Shown here one piece after another: positions 38,844-48,719 of a stretch of 64,000 nt of DNA. The DNA lies in NCBI RefSeq assembly GCF_016862455.1, contig NZ_BOMZ01000036.1:1-64000 (forward strand), read 5' to 3'. Source of the stretch: Actinoplanes utahensis (lineage in GTDB: Bacteria; Actinomycetota; Actinomycetes; Mycobacteriales; Micromonosporaceae). How positions within the stretch are numbered: the first letter of the stretch is position 1; every line of letters starts with the position of its first letter. A model generated the notes under the pieces. That model was not told where the DNA came from and made no database searches. It worked only from the letters and a program-made list of their open reading frames with translations. The position numbers and the translations under genes are program-made.

Positions 38844-39856
38844 CAGCTGAGCCTCACTCGCGGGTCGACGACCGCGTAGAGCAGGTCGACGATCAGGTTG
38901 GCGGCGACCACGAAGAAGGCGGTCAGCATGACCACCCCCATGATCTGGGGCAGGTCGTTCCGGGCGATCGCGTCGATCGAGAACTTGCCCAGGCCAGGAA
39001 GGGAGAAGGTGGTCTCGGTGAGAACCGCGCCGCCGAGCAGCAGACCCACGTCGAGACCGAAGATCGTGACGATCGGCGTCAGCGAGGCCCGCAGACCGTG
39101 CCGGGTGATCACGGCACTGTTGGGCAGTCCCTTGGCGCGCGCCGTTCGTACGTAGTCCTCACTCATCGTCTCCAGCATGCCCGCCCGAGTGAGGCGCGCA
39201 TACGAGGCGGAGAAGAGGAATGCCAGGGTGATCCAGGGCAGGAGCAGGTTGTACGCCCACTCCAGCGGATTGTCCTCGATGGGGGTATAAGCCCCACCGG
39301 GTGCGGTGATGTCGAGCTGGTAGCTGAAGATGACCAGCGACATCAGACCGGTGAAGAAGATCGGGAGCGAGACGCCGGCCAGGGCGATGCTCATCGCGGC
39401 CCGGTCGAAGATGCTGCCGCGCTTCAGAGCCGACAGCACACCGACGGCCACACCGCTGATCAGCCACAGGACCGCGGCGCCCAGCGCCAGCGAGAAGGTG
39501 ACCGGCATGCGGTCCACCAGCTCCGGCCAGACCGGGGACCGGGAGATGAAGGAGTAGCCGAAGCAGGGCGCCGGGCATGCTTCCGGGCCCGTGCCGAGAT
39601 CGTAGGTCGAACCGACGAAGACGCCCTTGATCCAGTCCCAGTACTGCAGCCAGATCGGATCGTTGAAACCGAGTCGCTCGGCGGCCGCGGCGATCTCCTC
39701 CGCGCCGGCGGAACGGCCCACGTACCGGGCCGCGAGGTTCTCCGCGCTTCCGCCGGCCCACCGGGGCACCAGGAAGAAGATCGCGAAGGTCATCATGCTG
39801 ACCACGATCAGCATGAGCAGGGCGCCGATAGTGCGCCGGATGATGTAGGTCACCAC
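38843..39856 (-). CDS. oppB: Oligopeptide ABC transporter permease OppB-type
   Basis: 337 residues, about six TM helices, the first at 10-32. The typical OppB/DppB start [16 protein letters not shown], and the EAA loop near 225-250 ([24 protein letters not shown]) contacts the ATPases. It forms the membrane channel with OppC. It is separated from the upstream binding-protein gene by 113 bp with a strong hairpin. Confidence 0.93.
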   Translation of the reverse strand: MVTYIIRRTIGALLMLIVVSMMTFAIFFLVPRWAGGSAENLAARYVGRSAGAEEIAAAAERLGFNDPIWLQYWDWIKGVFVGSTYDLGTGPEACPAPCFGYSFISRSPVWPELVDRMPVTFSLALGAAVLWLISGVAVGVLSALKRGSIFDRAAMSIALAGVSLPIFFTGLMSLVIFSYQLDITAPGGAYTPIEDNPLEWAYNLLLPWITLAFLFSASYARLTRAGMLETMSEDYVRTARAKGLPNSAVITRHGLRASLTPIVTIFGLDVGLLLGGAVLTETTFSLPGLGKFSIDAIARNDLPQIMGVVMLTAFFVVAANLIVDLLYAVVDPRVRLS

Positions 39857-39868
39857 GTTGTCCGGCTT

Positions 39869-39916
39869 CGGGGGGCCGGCCTTTCCGGACTGTGGTCCGG
39901 ACCGACCGGCCCCCCG
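39869..39916 (-). terminator. Intra-operon hairpin between oppA and oppB
   Basis: An outer 11-bp stem CGGGGGGCCGG/complement encloses an inner 7-bp stem TCCGGAC/GTCCGGA. It lies 54 nt after the oppA-type stop and before the oppB start. Such structures often cap or stabilise the binding-protein message so that it is made in excess over the permease. Confidence 0.75.
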
Positions 39917-39969
39917 AGCGCCTTCACCTGCCTAACTGTCTTCGTCGGGTACTGCGTTGACGCAGGGGA

Positions 39970-41730
39970 TTACTTAGCGGCGCCCATCATCATGTAGTCG
40001 TACTGGCCGAAGGCCTCGTTCACGAAGATGTTGGTGGCGTTCTTGCTGCGCAGGGTCAGAGCCTTCGACCAGACGCTGGGCAGAACGACCGCGTTCTCCA
40101 TGATCTTCTTGTCGATGTCGGCCCAGATCGCCTCGCGCTTGGCCTTGTCGGTCTCGGCGATGGCCTGGTCGATCAGCTTGTCCACCTCGGGCATGTAGAT
40201 GCTGAGGTTCGACGAGCCACCCGACTCGCGGATGGTGCGGCTGTCGACGATCTGCGAGAGGAAGCCGAAGCCGTCGTTCCAGTCCGCGGACCAGCCGTTG
40301 GTCATCAGGCCCAGGTTGTTGCCGTCGCGGTAGCTCGGCTTGCCGGCGTACAGCGAGAAGTAGTCACCGGTGGGCAGACCCTTCAGGGTCAGCTTGATGC
40401 CGACGCGGGCCAGCGACTGCTGGAGCGACTCGGCGACCGCCTGCTCCTTCGGGCGGTCCGAGCGGAACGCCATGGTGGTGCTGAAGCCGTTCGGCTGGCC
40501 ACAGGCCGTCAGGGCCTCCTTGGCCTTCGCGACGTCGCCCTTGTTGTCGGCGCCGGCCGGGTACAGGTCGATCTTCTGGTGACCCGCGATGTTCGGCGGC
40601 ATCAGCGAGGTGGCGATCTCACCACCGGCGACCGGGCCACCGTACGCGGCCTGCAGGCCGGTGCGGTCGGCGGCGTACATGATCGCCTTACGGCAGTCCA
40701 GCTTGTCGAGCGGGGCCACCTTCGGGTTGATCGAGGTGTACCAGGTGCGGGCCGAGCCCGGGTTGTCCGACTGGGCCTTCAGGGCCGGGTCGTTCAGCAC
40801 GCGGGACAGCGAAGCCGGCTGAACACCGGTGCCGGCGATGTCGACGTCGAGGTCACCGGAGATGAGCCGGTTGTCGATGTCGTTCGACTCCACGCCGAGG
40901 GTGACCTCGTAGCGGTCCGGCAGCGCCGGGCGGTTCGGGTCGGTGGCCTTGTCCCAGTTCGGGTTACGAACCAGGCTGAAGCCCTTGCCCTCCTGGTAGT
41001 TCTCGAACTTGTACGGGCCGGAGGAGACGACCTTCTCCTTGTACTTCACACCGGTGTCCTTCGCCTCCGGAACCGGCGCGGTGCCGGGCAGCATGGCGAA
41101 GTAGTCGAAGCCACCGAACGGCTGCTTCAGGTGGAAGACGATGGTCTTGTCGTCCGGGGTCTCGATCGCCTGATCGGTGTTGACGCCCTTGGACTTGTAG
41201 ACGCCCTTGTAACCCGCGGGCAGGTTCAGGAAGTCACCGAGGTAGGTGGGGCCGTGGACCAGGACGTCCTTGTCGACCGTACGAAGGACGGCGTACTTGA
41301 TGTCCTTCGAGGTGATCGGCGAGCCGTCCTCGTACTTCAGGCCGGAGCGCAGCTTGTACGTCCAGGTCTTGCCGCCCTCGCTGGAGACGCCGAGGCCCTC
41401 GGCCAGGTCGCCGACCAGTTCCTCGCTGCCCGTGCCGGGAACCGGCTTGAACATCGTGAGGGTCCGGGCGTACGTCCGGAGGAAGTTCCAGGAGAGACCG
41501 TAGTAGGTGTCACCCGGGTCGACCGAGTCCCAGTCCTCCGAGATGGCGAGCTTCAGCGTGCCGCCGGTCTTCGTGGAGGGGTTGAAGATGTTGCCGACCG
41601 AGGCGTTGAACGCCTGCTCGGTACCGCCGCCGTTGGACTTCTTGTCATCGTCGCTGCCCCCACCACAGGCGGCGACGCTGAAAGTGAGCGCCGCGGTCAT
41701 GACGACCGCGGTCACCGACCTTCTCCTCAT
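39970..41730 (-). CDS. oppA: Peptide ABC transporter substrate-binding lipoprotein (family 5)
   Basis: 586 residues. The lipoprotein signal ends SVAACGGG. The SBP family 5 body has LKLAISEDWDSVDPG near the start of the mature protein, the TWTYKLRSGLKYEDGSPIT signature and YFSLYAGKPSYRDG. It captures peptides for the Opp permease. ATG 41728-41730 is chosen because AAGGGGAG lies 7 nt upstream and the signal peptide begins there. It sits between the two permease genes rather than at the operon start. Confidence 0.93.
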   Translation of the reverse strand: MRRRSVTAVVMTAALTFSVAACGGGSDDDKKSNGGGTEQAFNASVGNIFNPSTKTGGTLKLAISEDWDSVDPGDTYYGLSWNFLRTYARTLTMFKPVPGTGSEELVGDLAEGLGVSSEGGKTWTYKLRSGLKYEDGSPITSKDIKYAVLRTVDKDVLVHGPTYLGDFLNLPAGYKGVYKSKGVNTDQAIETPDDKTIVFHLKQPFGGFDYFAMLPGTAPVPEAKDTGVKYKEKVVSSGPYKFENYQEGKGFSLVRNPNWDKATDPNRPALPDRYEVTLGVESNDIDNRLISGDLDVDIAGTGVQPASLSRVLNDPALKAQSDNPGSARTWYTSINPKVAPLDKLDCRKAIMYAADRTGLQAAYGGPVAGGEIATSLMPPNIAGHQKIDLYPAGADNKGDVAKAKEALTACGQPNGFSTTMAFRSDRPKEQAVAESLQQSLARVGIKLTLKGLPTGDYFSLYAGKPSYRDGNNLGLMTNGWSADWNDGFGFLSQIVDSRTIRESGGSSNLSIYMPEVDKLIDQAIAETDKAKREAIWADIDKKIMENAVVLPSVWSKALTLRSKNATNIFVNEAFGQYDYMMMGAAK

Positions 41731-41773
41731 CAGATAACTCCCCTTCGCTGATTTGCGTGAGATCGAACGTTGG

Positions 41774-42784
41774 TCATCGCGTCTTCGGGTCGAGCGCGTC
41801 ACGCAGCCCGTCACCGAAGAGATTGAAGGCGAGCACAGTGATGAAGATCGCCATACCCGGCCAGAACATGAAGTGCGGCAGCGTGTAGTAGTCCACCGCG
41901 GTGGACAGCATGCCGCCCCATGTGACGCCCGGCTCGCCCTCCAGCTGGCGCGCGACACCCACGCCGAGGAAGGACAGCGATGCCTCGAAAATGATGTTCG
42001 TCGGAATCAGCAGCGTGGCGTAGATCAGGATCGGCGCGACCAGGTTGGGAAGGAGCTCCTTCCACAGGATGTACGGGCCGCGCGCACCCATGCCCCGAGC
42101 CGCGTCCACGAACTCACGCTCGCGCAGGGAGAGAGTTTGCCCGCGAATGATGCGGGCGATGTAACCCCAGTTGAAGAAACCGATGATGAAGATCAGCAAC
42201 ACCAGGCGGAGACTCAGGCCGGAGAGCCCGAACGCCTCGTTCGGAATCACACCCGCCAGGGCCAGCGCGAACACCAGCACCGGGAAGGCGAGGAACACGT
42301 CCATCGCGCGGCTGATCACGGTGTCGACCCAACCGCCGAAATACCCGGCCATGACGCCGAGCACCGTGCCGAGCACCACCGAGAGCAGGGTGGCGAGGAA
42401 CGCCACCAGCAGCGAGATGCGGGCGCCGTAGACGATGCCGGCGAAGAGGTCGCGGCCGTTCTGCGGCTCCAGGCCCATCGGGTGGTCCAGGCTCATGCCG
42501 CCGAAGGTGCCCTTGGGCACGAACGTCTCGTCGAGCAGATCCTGGTGGAACTCGTTCGGGGTGCTGCCGGTCAGCTTGACGATGAGCGGAGCGAAGAGCG
42601 CCATCAGCACAAGCAGGATGATCACAACGGCGCCACCGAGGGCACCCTTGTCACGCTTGAGCCGGGTCCATGCGATCCGCCCGAGCGAGCGTCCCTCGAT
42701 CGCCTTGCCGGGAACCGGGCCCTCAGCCGGGTCCGGGGCCGCCGGAGCCTGGTCGGAGACCGTGGTGCCGGGTCCTATGACCAT
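41774..42784 (-). CDS. oppC: Oligopeptide ABC transporter permease OppC-type
   Basis: 336 residues. Cytoplasmic N terminus of about 50 residues, then TM1 (GAVVIILLVLMALFAPLIV), an extracytoplasmic loop, and five more helices. The EAA loop is FVDAARGMGARGPYILWKELLPN. It is the first gene of the operon, 43 bp ahead of oppA. ATG 42782-42784. Confidence 0.93.
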   Translation of the reverse strand: MVIGPGTTVSDQAPAAPDPAEGPVPGKAIEGRSLGRIAWTRLKRDKGALGGAVVIILLVLMALFAPLIVKLTGSTPNEFHQDLLDETFVPKGTFGGMSLDHPMGLEPQNGRDLFAGIVYGARISLLVAFLATLLSVVLGTVLGVMAGYFGGWVDTVISRAMDVFLAFPVLVFALALAGVIPNEAFGLSGLSLRLVLLIFIIGFFNWGYIARIIRGQTLSLREREFVDAARGMGARGPYILWKELLPNLVAPILIYATLLIPTNIIFEASLSFLGVGVARQLEGEPGVTWGGMLSTAVDYYTLPHFMFWPGMAIFITVLAFNLFGDGLRDALDPKTR

Positions 42785-43117
42785 GAACTGTCCGGTCCTC
42801 TCCCGGCCACCGCGCAGCGGGAGTCATAGCCACCCGGACGACAGGGACACGGAACCCCTCGACCCGGTGACGATGGCCCACGCAGCTGACGGCAACCGAT
42901 CGGTTGTCGCATGCCTCGAGTGCCGGCCTTCGACGCGTGACCCAGATCGGACCAGCGCACGAAGGCACTAGACGACGGGTGTGCCGCCATCGAGAGGAAC
43001 ATTCACCTAGTGCGGTACCCCGGGTCAAGGTCACTGACCGCACACGGACGCTTCCGTGTCTCCTCCGTGACATGTCTGTGACCTAGACCCCGAATAAACG
43101 GAAGGTACACCGCAAAA
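42785..43117 (-). promoter_or_regulatory. Upstream region of the opp operon
   Basis: About 330 bp with no gene, between the opp operon start and the recR terminator. It should hold the opp promoter. An inverted repeat GTGCGGT / ACCGCAC at 43010-43016 and 43037-43043 with a 20-bp spacer is a possible operator. No convincing -10/-35 pair was found. Confidence 0.4.
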
Positions 43118-43153
43118 ACCGCCCGGGGCACCATGCAGTGCCAATCGGGCGGT
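43118..43153 (-). terminator. Rho-independent terminator of recR
   Basis: Read on the minus strand: ACCGCCCG, a small internal mismatch, GGCAC, a 6-nt loop, GTGCC, CGGGCGGT, then a T run. The run of A at 43114-43118 on the plus strand supplies the U tract. It starts 31 nt after the recR stop. Confidence 0.88.
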
Positions 43154-43183
43154 GCGTTTACTGCAACGTTACGAGAGGTGATC

Positions 43184-43777
43184 TCAAACTGCGCGACGGC
43201 CCTCGAAAGCACGACCGAGAGTGATCTCGTCCGCGTACTCCAGATCGCCGCCCACCGGAAGACCACTCGCCAGCCGAGTCACGGCGATCCCCATCGGTTT
43301 CACCAGAAGAGCCAGGTAGGTCGCAGTCGCCTCACCCTCCGTATTCGGATCCGTCGCCAAGATCAGCTCCCGGACCTCACCGGTCCCGAGGCGCACCAGC
43401 AACTCACGAATACGCAGGTTGTCCGGGCCGATCCCCTCCAGCGGATTGATCGCCCCACCGAGCACGTGATAGCGGCCCCGGAACTCGCCGGTGCGCTCGA
43501 TCGCCACCACGTCCTTCGGCTCCTCCACCACACAGAGGACCTCGTTGCTCCGGCGCGGATCACGGCACACCCGGCACTGCTCCGACTCGGCCACGTTGAA
43601 ACACGTGGTGCAGAACCGGACCAGGTCCTTCACCTTGCGCAGTGCGGTCGCCAGCCGGTTCACATCGGCCGGGTCCGCGGACAGGACATGGAACGCGATG
43701 CGCTGAGCCGACTTCGGGCCCACGCCCGGCAGCCGGCCCAGCTCATCGATCAGGTCCTGAATGGCACCTTCATACAC
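43184..43777 (-). CDS. recR: Recombination protein RecR
   Basis: 197 residues. It loads RecA with RecF/RecO at gaps. Helix-hairpin-helix [17 protein letters not shown] at the N terminus, a zinc finger Cys-x2-Cys ... Cys-x2-Cys (CTTC, CRVC), then a TOPRIM domain ([15 protein letters not shown] to [12 protein letters not shown]). The GTG start 43775-43777 is 4 bp after the ybaB stop, so the two are co-translated. The dnaX-ybaB-recR order is classical. Confidence 0.96.
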   Translation of the reverse strand: MYEGAIQDLIDELGRLPGVGPKSAQRIAFHVLSADPADVNRLATALRKVKDLVRFCTTCFNVAESEQCRVCRDPRRSNEVLCVVEEPKDVVAIERTGEFRGRYHVLGGAINPLEGIGPDNLRIRELLVRLGTGEVRELILATDPNTEGEATATYLALLVKPMGIAVTRLASGLPVGGDLEYADEITLGRAFEGRRAV

Positions 43778-43781
43778 GGGA

Positions 43782-44105
43782 TCAGAACCCCGGCAGCGAG
43801 AGGCCGCCGGTCGCCGGACCCATCTTCTCCTCGGTCAGCTCACGCTGCGCCTCGGCCGCGTTGTGGATCGCCGCGAGCACCAGGTCCTCGAGAGTCTCCA
43901 CGTCATCCGCGTCGACCACCTTCGGGTCGATCTTGACCGACTTGTACTCCCCCAGCCCGGTGACCACCACCGTCACCAGGCCACCACCGGCGGTGCCGGT
44001 CAGCTCCGCCTCGGCCAGCTCGGCCTGCGCGCGGGCGACCTGCTCCTGCATCTTCTGCGCCTGCTTCATGATCTGCTGCATGTTCGGCTGTGCACCGGGG
44101 CGCAT
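43782..44105 (-). CDS. YbaB/EbfC nucleoid-associated protein
   Basis: 107 residues. Dimeric DNA-binding protein of the YbaB family. Start [20 protein letters not shown], long helix, then the sheet region [28 protein letters not shown] 44103-44105 is chosen because GAGGAG lies 7 nt upstream; a start five codons earlier is less likely. It is coupled to recR. Confidence 0.93.
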   Translation of the reverse strand: MRPGAQPNMQQIMKQAQKMQEQVARAQAELAEAELTGTAGGGLVTVVVTGLGEYKSVKIDPKVVDADDVETLEDLVLAAIHNAAEAQRELTEEKMGPATGGLSLPGF

Positions 44106-44720
44106 GGCACCGCTCCTCAACTAATCAGTTCGTTGTCCACCGTCGATATGGCGCGCGGCGGTCGAAGTTACCGCCGCCAGCGTAGCCGCCACCGTCCCCA
44201 TGCCCACCGAGACGCCACCGGACACCCCCAGCCGAGATCCACCCCTCCCCCGGCCCGTCCGAACTCCCGCATACGTGTGAGGTTCGGCCGCAATACGCGC
44301 CCGAACTCCACAACATCGGCAACGCCCGCCGCAGACCCGAGCCCAACTCACCCGCACGCCACCGCGGCCAGCCTGAAGCTCATTCCCGCCCACAGCCCGC
44401 CGCGGCCAGCGGGAAGCGGCGTACCACCCGTACTCCGCCTGGCCGCGTAGGCGTCCCACCCGCACGCCGTCAGGGGGCCTCAAGCTCGCCCCACCTGTAG
44501 CCCGCCGCCACAGGCTCGTAGCCCTGCCCACCTGTAGCCCGCCGCCACAGGCTCGTAGCCCTGCCCACCTGCAGCCCACCGCCGCAGGCCCGCAGCCCGC
44601 GGCGGCCTGACCTCAAAGCCGGCTCACCCGCAGGCTTTGAACGCGGCCTGCCCGCACGCCGCCGCAGCAGGCCTCAAGCGCAGCCGAGCCGGTGACCTTT
44701 GACTCGGCCTGAGAACCGGC
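44106..44720. repeat. Noncoding spacer with 37-bp minisatellite between dnaX and ybaB
   Basis: The 615 bp hold no convincing gene. From 44491 a 37-bp unit (beginning CCACCTGTAG) is repeated exactly at 44528 and imperfectly at 44565. Each unit contains CCTGT/ACAGG, a small hairpin. Related fragments (CCTCAAGC, GCCCGCCGC) recur across 44340-44700, so much of the spacer looks like a decayed tandem array. An open frame on the minus strand here is Arg/Gly-rich and is judged an artefact of the repeats. Confidence 0.7.
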
Positions 44721-47700
44721 TCACAGCTCGGCGATCTTCTCCGCGCCGAAGGCTTCCCGGAGCAACTGGATCGCCTGCTCCTCGCTGCTCTGACGGGCCG
44801 TCTTCTCGTCGATCACGACGTCGAGCGGCTCGTCACCCGGGTCGAAACCCTCATAGGCCGTTCCGCTCGGAGGCGCCGGACCGTCGTACTCCGGGTCGTA
44901 GGGCGCCTCCTCGACCGGAGACCCGTCGGACCATGTGGTGCCGGCCGGGCGACCCGCCGCCCCACCCGGAGCCTGGCCGCCCGCATTGCGCGCGCTGGCC
45001 AGAGCGGCACGTGCGGCAGCCGCCCCACCTCCGGAAGCAGAACCGCCCAATCCGGTACGCGCAGCCGCTCGAGCCGCCTCCATCGCCGCCGACCGCGCCG
45101 GCGCCGCCGGTGACGCACTGTCCCGCGGCGCGGCCGCAACCGCCGCTCCACCGAACGCCGACCCAGCCGCGAGCCCGGAGCCACCACCGGATCCTGGACC
45201 ACCGCCTGCCCCCGATCCGGCACTCCGCGCCGAGCCCGCACCGATTCCCGGCCCCGTGCTCAGCCCCGAGCCTCCGCCAACGCCGGCCCCGCCACCGATC
45301 GCCGGGCCCTTGCCCGGAGCGGCCGGGTCACCCGCGCCAGCAGGTCCCGGCGCCACCGGCGACCCGGCCTGCCGACCGACAGCAGCCTCCGAGGCCGCGA
45401 GGGACCCACCGACGGCAGCCGACCCCGGTCGCACCGGCTCAGGCCAATCGGACCCGCTTTCAGCAGCCGCTTCAGACCCTCGCGGCCCAGCCCGATCAGA
45501 CCCGCCCTGCGCGGACGCTCCAGGTCGCACCGGTTCGGGCCAATCAGACCCGTCCTGCTCGGACACTTCAGGGCGCGCGGGATCGAGCCGCACGGACCCG
45601 TCGCCGGTCCTTGCCGGATCGGCTGCCGCACCACCAGGACGAACCGGCTCCGGCCACTCTGACCCAGCCTCGGTCTCCGGCCCGGCGACCCGCTCGGGCG
45701 CGGATGCCTGATCAACGGCGCCAGGTCCAGCCGGCCGAACCGGCTCCGGCCAGTCAGCCTCGTCGGGCTGCCCTTGGTCAGCAGGCGCACGGTCTCCCGG
45801 CACCGCCGGCTCCGGCCAGTCGTCGCCGCCGACATCACGCTGTCCCTCGCCGACAGGCCGGGCATCAGGTGAAATAGAGGCCGGCCGGCCGCCATGCGGG
45901 GCCGCACCGGCGGTCGAAGGGTTCCCCGGTGAGACAGGTTCGGGCCAACCGTTTCCGGTGTCACCCTCCTGGGCGGGAGCCGATCGGCCACCCGGCGCGG
46001 CAGGTTCCGGCCAGCCCGAGTCTCCCACAACCGCAGCGGCACCGGATCGTCCGTGCTCCTCGGCAGACCGGCCCGCGCTGGAGTGTCCGCGATGCTCGGA
46101 ACGGTCGATGCCGGTGGCTGGGCGGGCGGCCGCCGGCCAGTCTTCGTCGGCGTCGGCGGCCGGGGCGCGCTGAGGCCGGGACGGACGTGACTCGGTGCGC
46201 CCGGTGTTCCGCTCCGGAGCCGAGGCTGTGGAGGCGGCGGACGTGGGTGCGGCCCGGTTGGGCGCGCTGGAGGCGACGCGGCGATCGGCGGACTGGTCAC
46301 GGCGGTCCGTGGACGCCCCGAGACGTCCCCCGCCCCGGGCGTCCGGCGAGCCCACCTCGCAGCGGATGCGCCACACGCCGCCGGGCGACTTGCGGAACTC
46401 GCCGGCGATCGCGTCGGCCCAGGTCAGGAAACGGTCCACGCCTGCCTGGGTGGGGGCGGTGAACATAACGGTGTTGCCGTCGACCTCGCGGACGCCGATG
46501 CCGTAGTCCTGCATCGCCTTGACCTTGGGCTGGCGCTGCCCGAGCACCTGCCAGGCGGTCCTGATCTGCTCCAGCCGCCCGTCGCGCTGAACCTGCTCCG
46601 CACCCACCGCCTCCGAACCGCCGGCCTGACCGCGGCCGGACTCGGCACCCATGAGTTCCGGGCGCACGAAGTCCGCACCGGCGGCCTGACCGCGGCCGGG
46701 CACGACACCCCTGGACTCCGGGCGCACGAAGTCCGAACCGCCTGCCTGAGCGCGGGCGGGCACGACATCCGCGGGTTCCGAGCGCGCGGATTCCGAACCG
46801 CCGGGCTGAATGCGGTCGGGCACGACACTCGTGGATCCCGGGCGCGGGGAGTCCGGATGGGCGGGCTGCTCGGCGCCGGCGGGTCCCGGACGGGTCGGCT
46901 CGGGACGTGCGGGGGCACGGCGAACCGGCTCGGGCGGGCCGGCCGCCTCCGGCGGATCCTCGTCCCACGGCGGCGGCTCGTCGTCGTAATACCCCGCTTC
47001 GACCGGATCGTTCCCCTCGGCGACCCGGTTCCAGTCGGGCTCGCCCTCCGCCCGCGCCGCACCGGCCGCCGGCGAAGAAGCAGCGGGTGAGGCACCGGCT
47101 GACGGCGAAGAAGCAGCCGGTGACCCACCGGCCGACGGCGAAGAAGCCGTGGACGGAGGAGCGAGGGCGGAAGATGGAGCAACAGCCTGGGCCGCGGGAG
47201 CGACCGGAGAGGTCGAAACGACCGGGGAGGGCTGGGCCGCCGGGGAGACCGGCCGGGCAGCCCCCAGGCCGGCCGAACGACCGCCGGCGGCCGCCCGGGC
47301 CGCTGCCATCGCCGCCGCTTTCGCGGCGCCCCCGCCGCCTCCGGCCGCACCCGCGTCGGCACCGGCCGGTCCACGGGGCGCCTCGACGGCGGGAGCCACG
47401 GGTGGGTGCTCACCTCGTACGTCTGAAGTCTGGGCAGGCCCGGCGGCGGACGGCGCAAGGGTGACCCCACGCTCCAGTCGCTCCAGGCGCTGCAGCAGCG
47501 CGGCCGCCGAAGAGTCCGCGCCCGGCAGCAGCATCCGGGCCGTGACCAGCTCCAGCAGCAGCCGGGGTGCGGTCGTGCCGCGCATCTCCACCAGGCCGTT
47601 GTGCAGGATGTCGGCGCAGCGGGACAGGGTGGCCGCACCCAGGCGGCCGGCCTGGGCGGCCATCGCCTCCAACTGGTCGGCCGGGCCGTCGATCAGGCCT

Positions 47701-48617
47701 TTGGCGACCGCGTCGGGCACCTGCTGCAGGATGATCAGGTCGCGGAATCGCTCCAGCAGGTCGGAGGCGAACCGGCGGGGCTCGTGGCCGGCCTCGGCGA
47801 CCCGGTCGATGGTGGCGTAGGCGGCGGCGCCGTCCCCCTCGGCGAGGGCGTCGCACATCTCGTCGATCAGGGCGGCGTCGGTGACGCCGAGCAGGCCGAC
47901 GGCGCTCGAGTAGGTGACCCCGGCCGGCCCGGAGCCGGCGATCAACTGGTCGAGGATCGACAGGGTGTCCCGGGCGCTGCCGCCGCCGGCCCGGACCACC
48001 AGCGGGAACACCGACGGCTCGACGGTGACGCCCTCGGCGTCGGTGAGCTGCTGCAGATAGGGCCGGAGGACGGCGGGCGGGATGAGCCGGAACGGGTAGT
48101 GATGGGTGCGGGAGCGGATGGTGCCGAGCACCTTGTCCGGCTCGGTGGTGGCGAAGATGAACCGCACGTAGTCCGGCGGCTCCTCGACGAGTTTGAGCAG
48201 CGCGTTGAAACCGGCCGACGAGACCATGTGCGCCTCGTCGATCACGTAGATCTTGTAGCGGCTGTTGGCGGGCGCGAAGAACGCTTTCTCCCGCAGCTCA
48301 CGGGCGTCGTCGACACCGCCGTGGCTGGCCGCGTCGATCTCGATCACGTCGATCGAGCCGGCCCCGTCGATGGCCAGCGACTTGCACGACCCGCAGACGC
48401 CGCACGGCTCGGGCGTGGGGCCCTGCTCGCAGTTGAGCGAGCGGGCCAGGATACGCGCGCTGGAGGTCTTGCCGCAGCCACGTGGGCCGGAGAAGAGATA
48501 GGCGTGATTGATCCGGCCGCTGCGCAATGCCTGCGACAGCGGCTCGGTGACGTGCTCCTGGCCGATCACCTCAGCGAAGGTGCGCGGCCGGTACTTTCGA
48601 TAGAGCGCGAGTGCCAC
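44721..48617 (-). CDS. dnaX: DNA polymerase III subunit gamma/tau, long tail
   Basis: 1298 residues, far longer than the usual 600-800. The N-terminal clamp-loader ATPase starts ALYRKYRPRTFAEVIGQEHV and has Walker A GPRGCGKTSSARIL, a zinc module (CEQGPTPEPCGVCGSC) and DEAHMVSSAGFNALLKLVEEPP. Domain III follows, to about 390. A disordered Ala/Pro/Ser region precedes a folded tau-like domain (about 660-750, RLEQIRTAWQVLGQRQPKVKAM). Then comes a second disordered region with seven WPEP repeats at about 865-1065. The extreme C terminus EEQAIQLLREAFGAEKIAEL is conserved. GTG 48615-48617 is selected for GGAGAGGGG upstream. Confidence 0.95.
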   Translation of the reverse strand: MALALYRKYRPRTFAEVIGQEHVTEPLSQALRSGRINHAYLFSGPRGCGKTSSARILARSLNCEQGPTPEPCGVCGSCKSLAIDGAGSIDVIEIDAASHGGVDDARELREKAFFAPANSRYKIYVIDEAHMVSSAGFNALLKLVEEPPDYVRFIFATTEPDKVLGTIRSRTHHYPFRLIPPAVLRPYLQQLTDAEGVTVEPSVFPLVVRAGGGSARDTLSILDQLIAGSGPAGVTYSSAVGLLGVTDAALIDEMCDALAEGDGAAAYATIDRVAEAGHEPRRFASDLLERFRDLIILQQVPDAVAKGLIDGPADQLEAMAAQAGRLGAATLSRCADILHNGLVEMRGTTAPRLLLELVTARMLLPGADSSAAALLQRLERLERGVTLAPSAAGPAQTSDVRGEHPPVAPAVEAPRGPAGADAGAAGGGGGAAKAAAMAAARAAAGGRSAGLGAARPVSPAAQPSPVVSTSPVAPAAQAVAPSSALAPPSTASSPSAGGSPAASSPSAGASPAASSPAAGAARAEGEPDWNRVAEGNDPVEAGYYDDEPPPWDEDPPEAAGPPEPVRRAPARPEPTRPGPAGAEQPAHPDSPRPGSTSVVPDRIQPGGSESARSEPADVVPARAQAGGSDFVRPESRGVVPGRGQAAGADFVRPELMGAESGRGQAGGSEAVGAEQVQRDGRLEQIRTAWQVLGQRQPKVKAMQDYGIGVREVDGNTVMFTAPTQAGVDRFLTWADAIAGEFRKSPGGVWRIRCEVGSPDARGGGRLGASTDRRDQSADRRVASSAPNRAAPTSAASTASAPERNTGRTESRPSRPQRAPAADADEDWPAAARPATGIDRSEHRGHSSAGRSAEEHGRSGAAAVVGDSGWPEPAAPGGRSAPAQEGDTGNGWPEPVSPGNPSTAGAAPHGGRPASISPDARPVGEGQRDVGGDDWPEPAVPGDRAPADQGQPDEADWPEPVRPAGPGAVDQASAPERVAGPETEAGSEWPEPVRPGGAAADPARTGDGSVRLDPARPEVSEQDGSDWPEPVRPGASAQGGSDRAGPRGSEAAAESGSDWPEPVRPGSAAVGGSLAASEAAVGRQAGSPVAPGPAGAGDPAAPGKGPAIGGGAGVGGGSGLSTGPGIGAGSARSAGSGAGGGPGSGGGSGLAAGSAFGGAAVAAAPRDSASPAAPARSAAMEAARAAARTGLGGSASGGGAAAARAALASARNAGGQAPGGAAGRPAGTTWSDGSPVEEAPYDPEYDGPAPPSGTAYEGFDPGDEPLDVVIDEKTARQSSEEQAIQLLREAFGAEKIAEL

Positions 48618-48719
48618 TCCTGCCCCTCTCCAACGACCGCGCCATTGTCCGTCGGGGGTACGACAAGAACCAAGACTGTCCCGCTGCCGTGGCACCGACG
48701 GCCATCAGAACGCAAAGGA

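Noticed and set aside
44121..44579. 152-codon minus-strand frame upstream of ybaB
   Set aside because: Arg/Gly/Trp-rich product created by the tandem repeats; no start signal.
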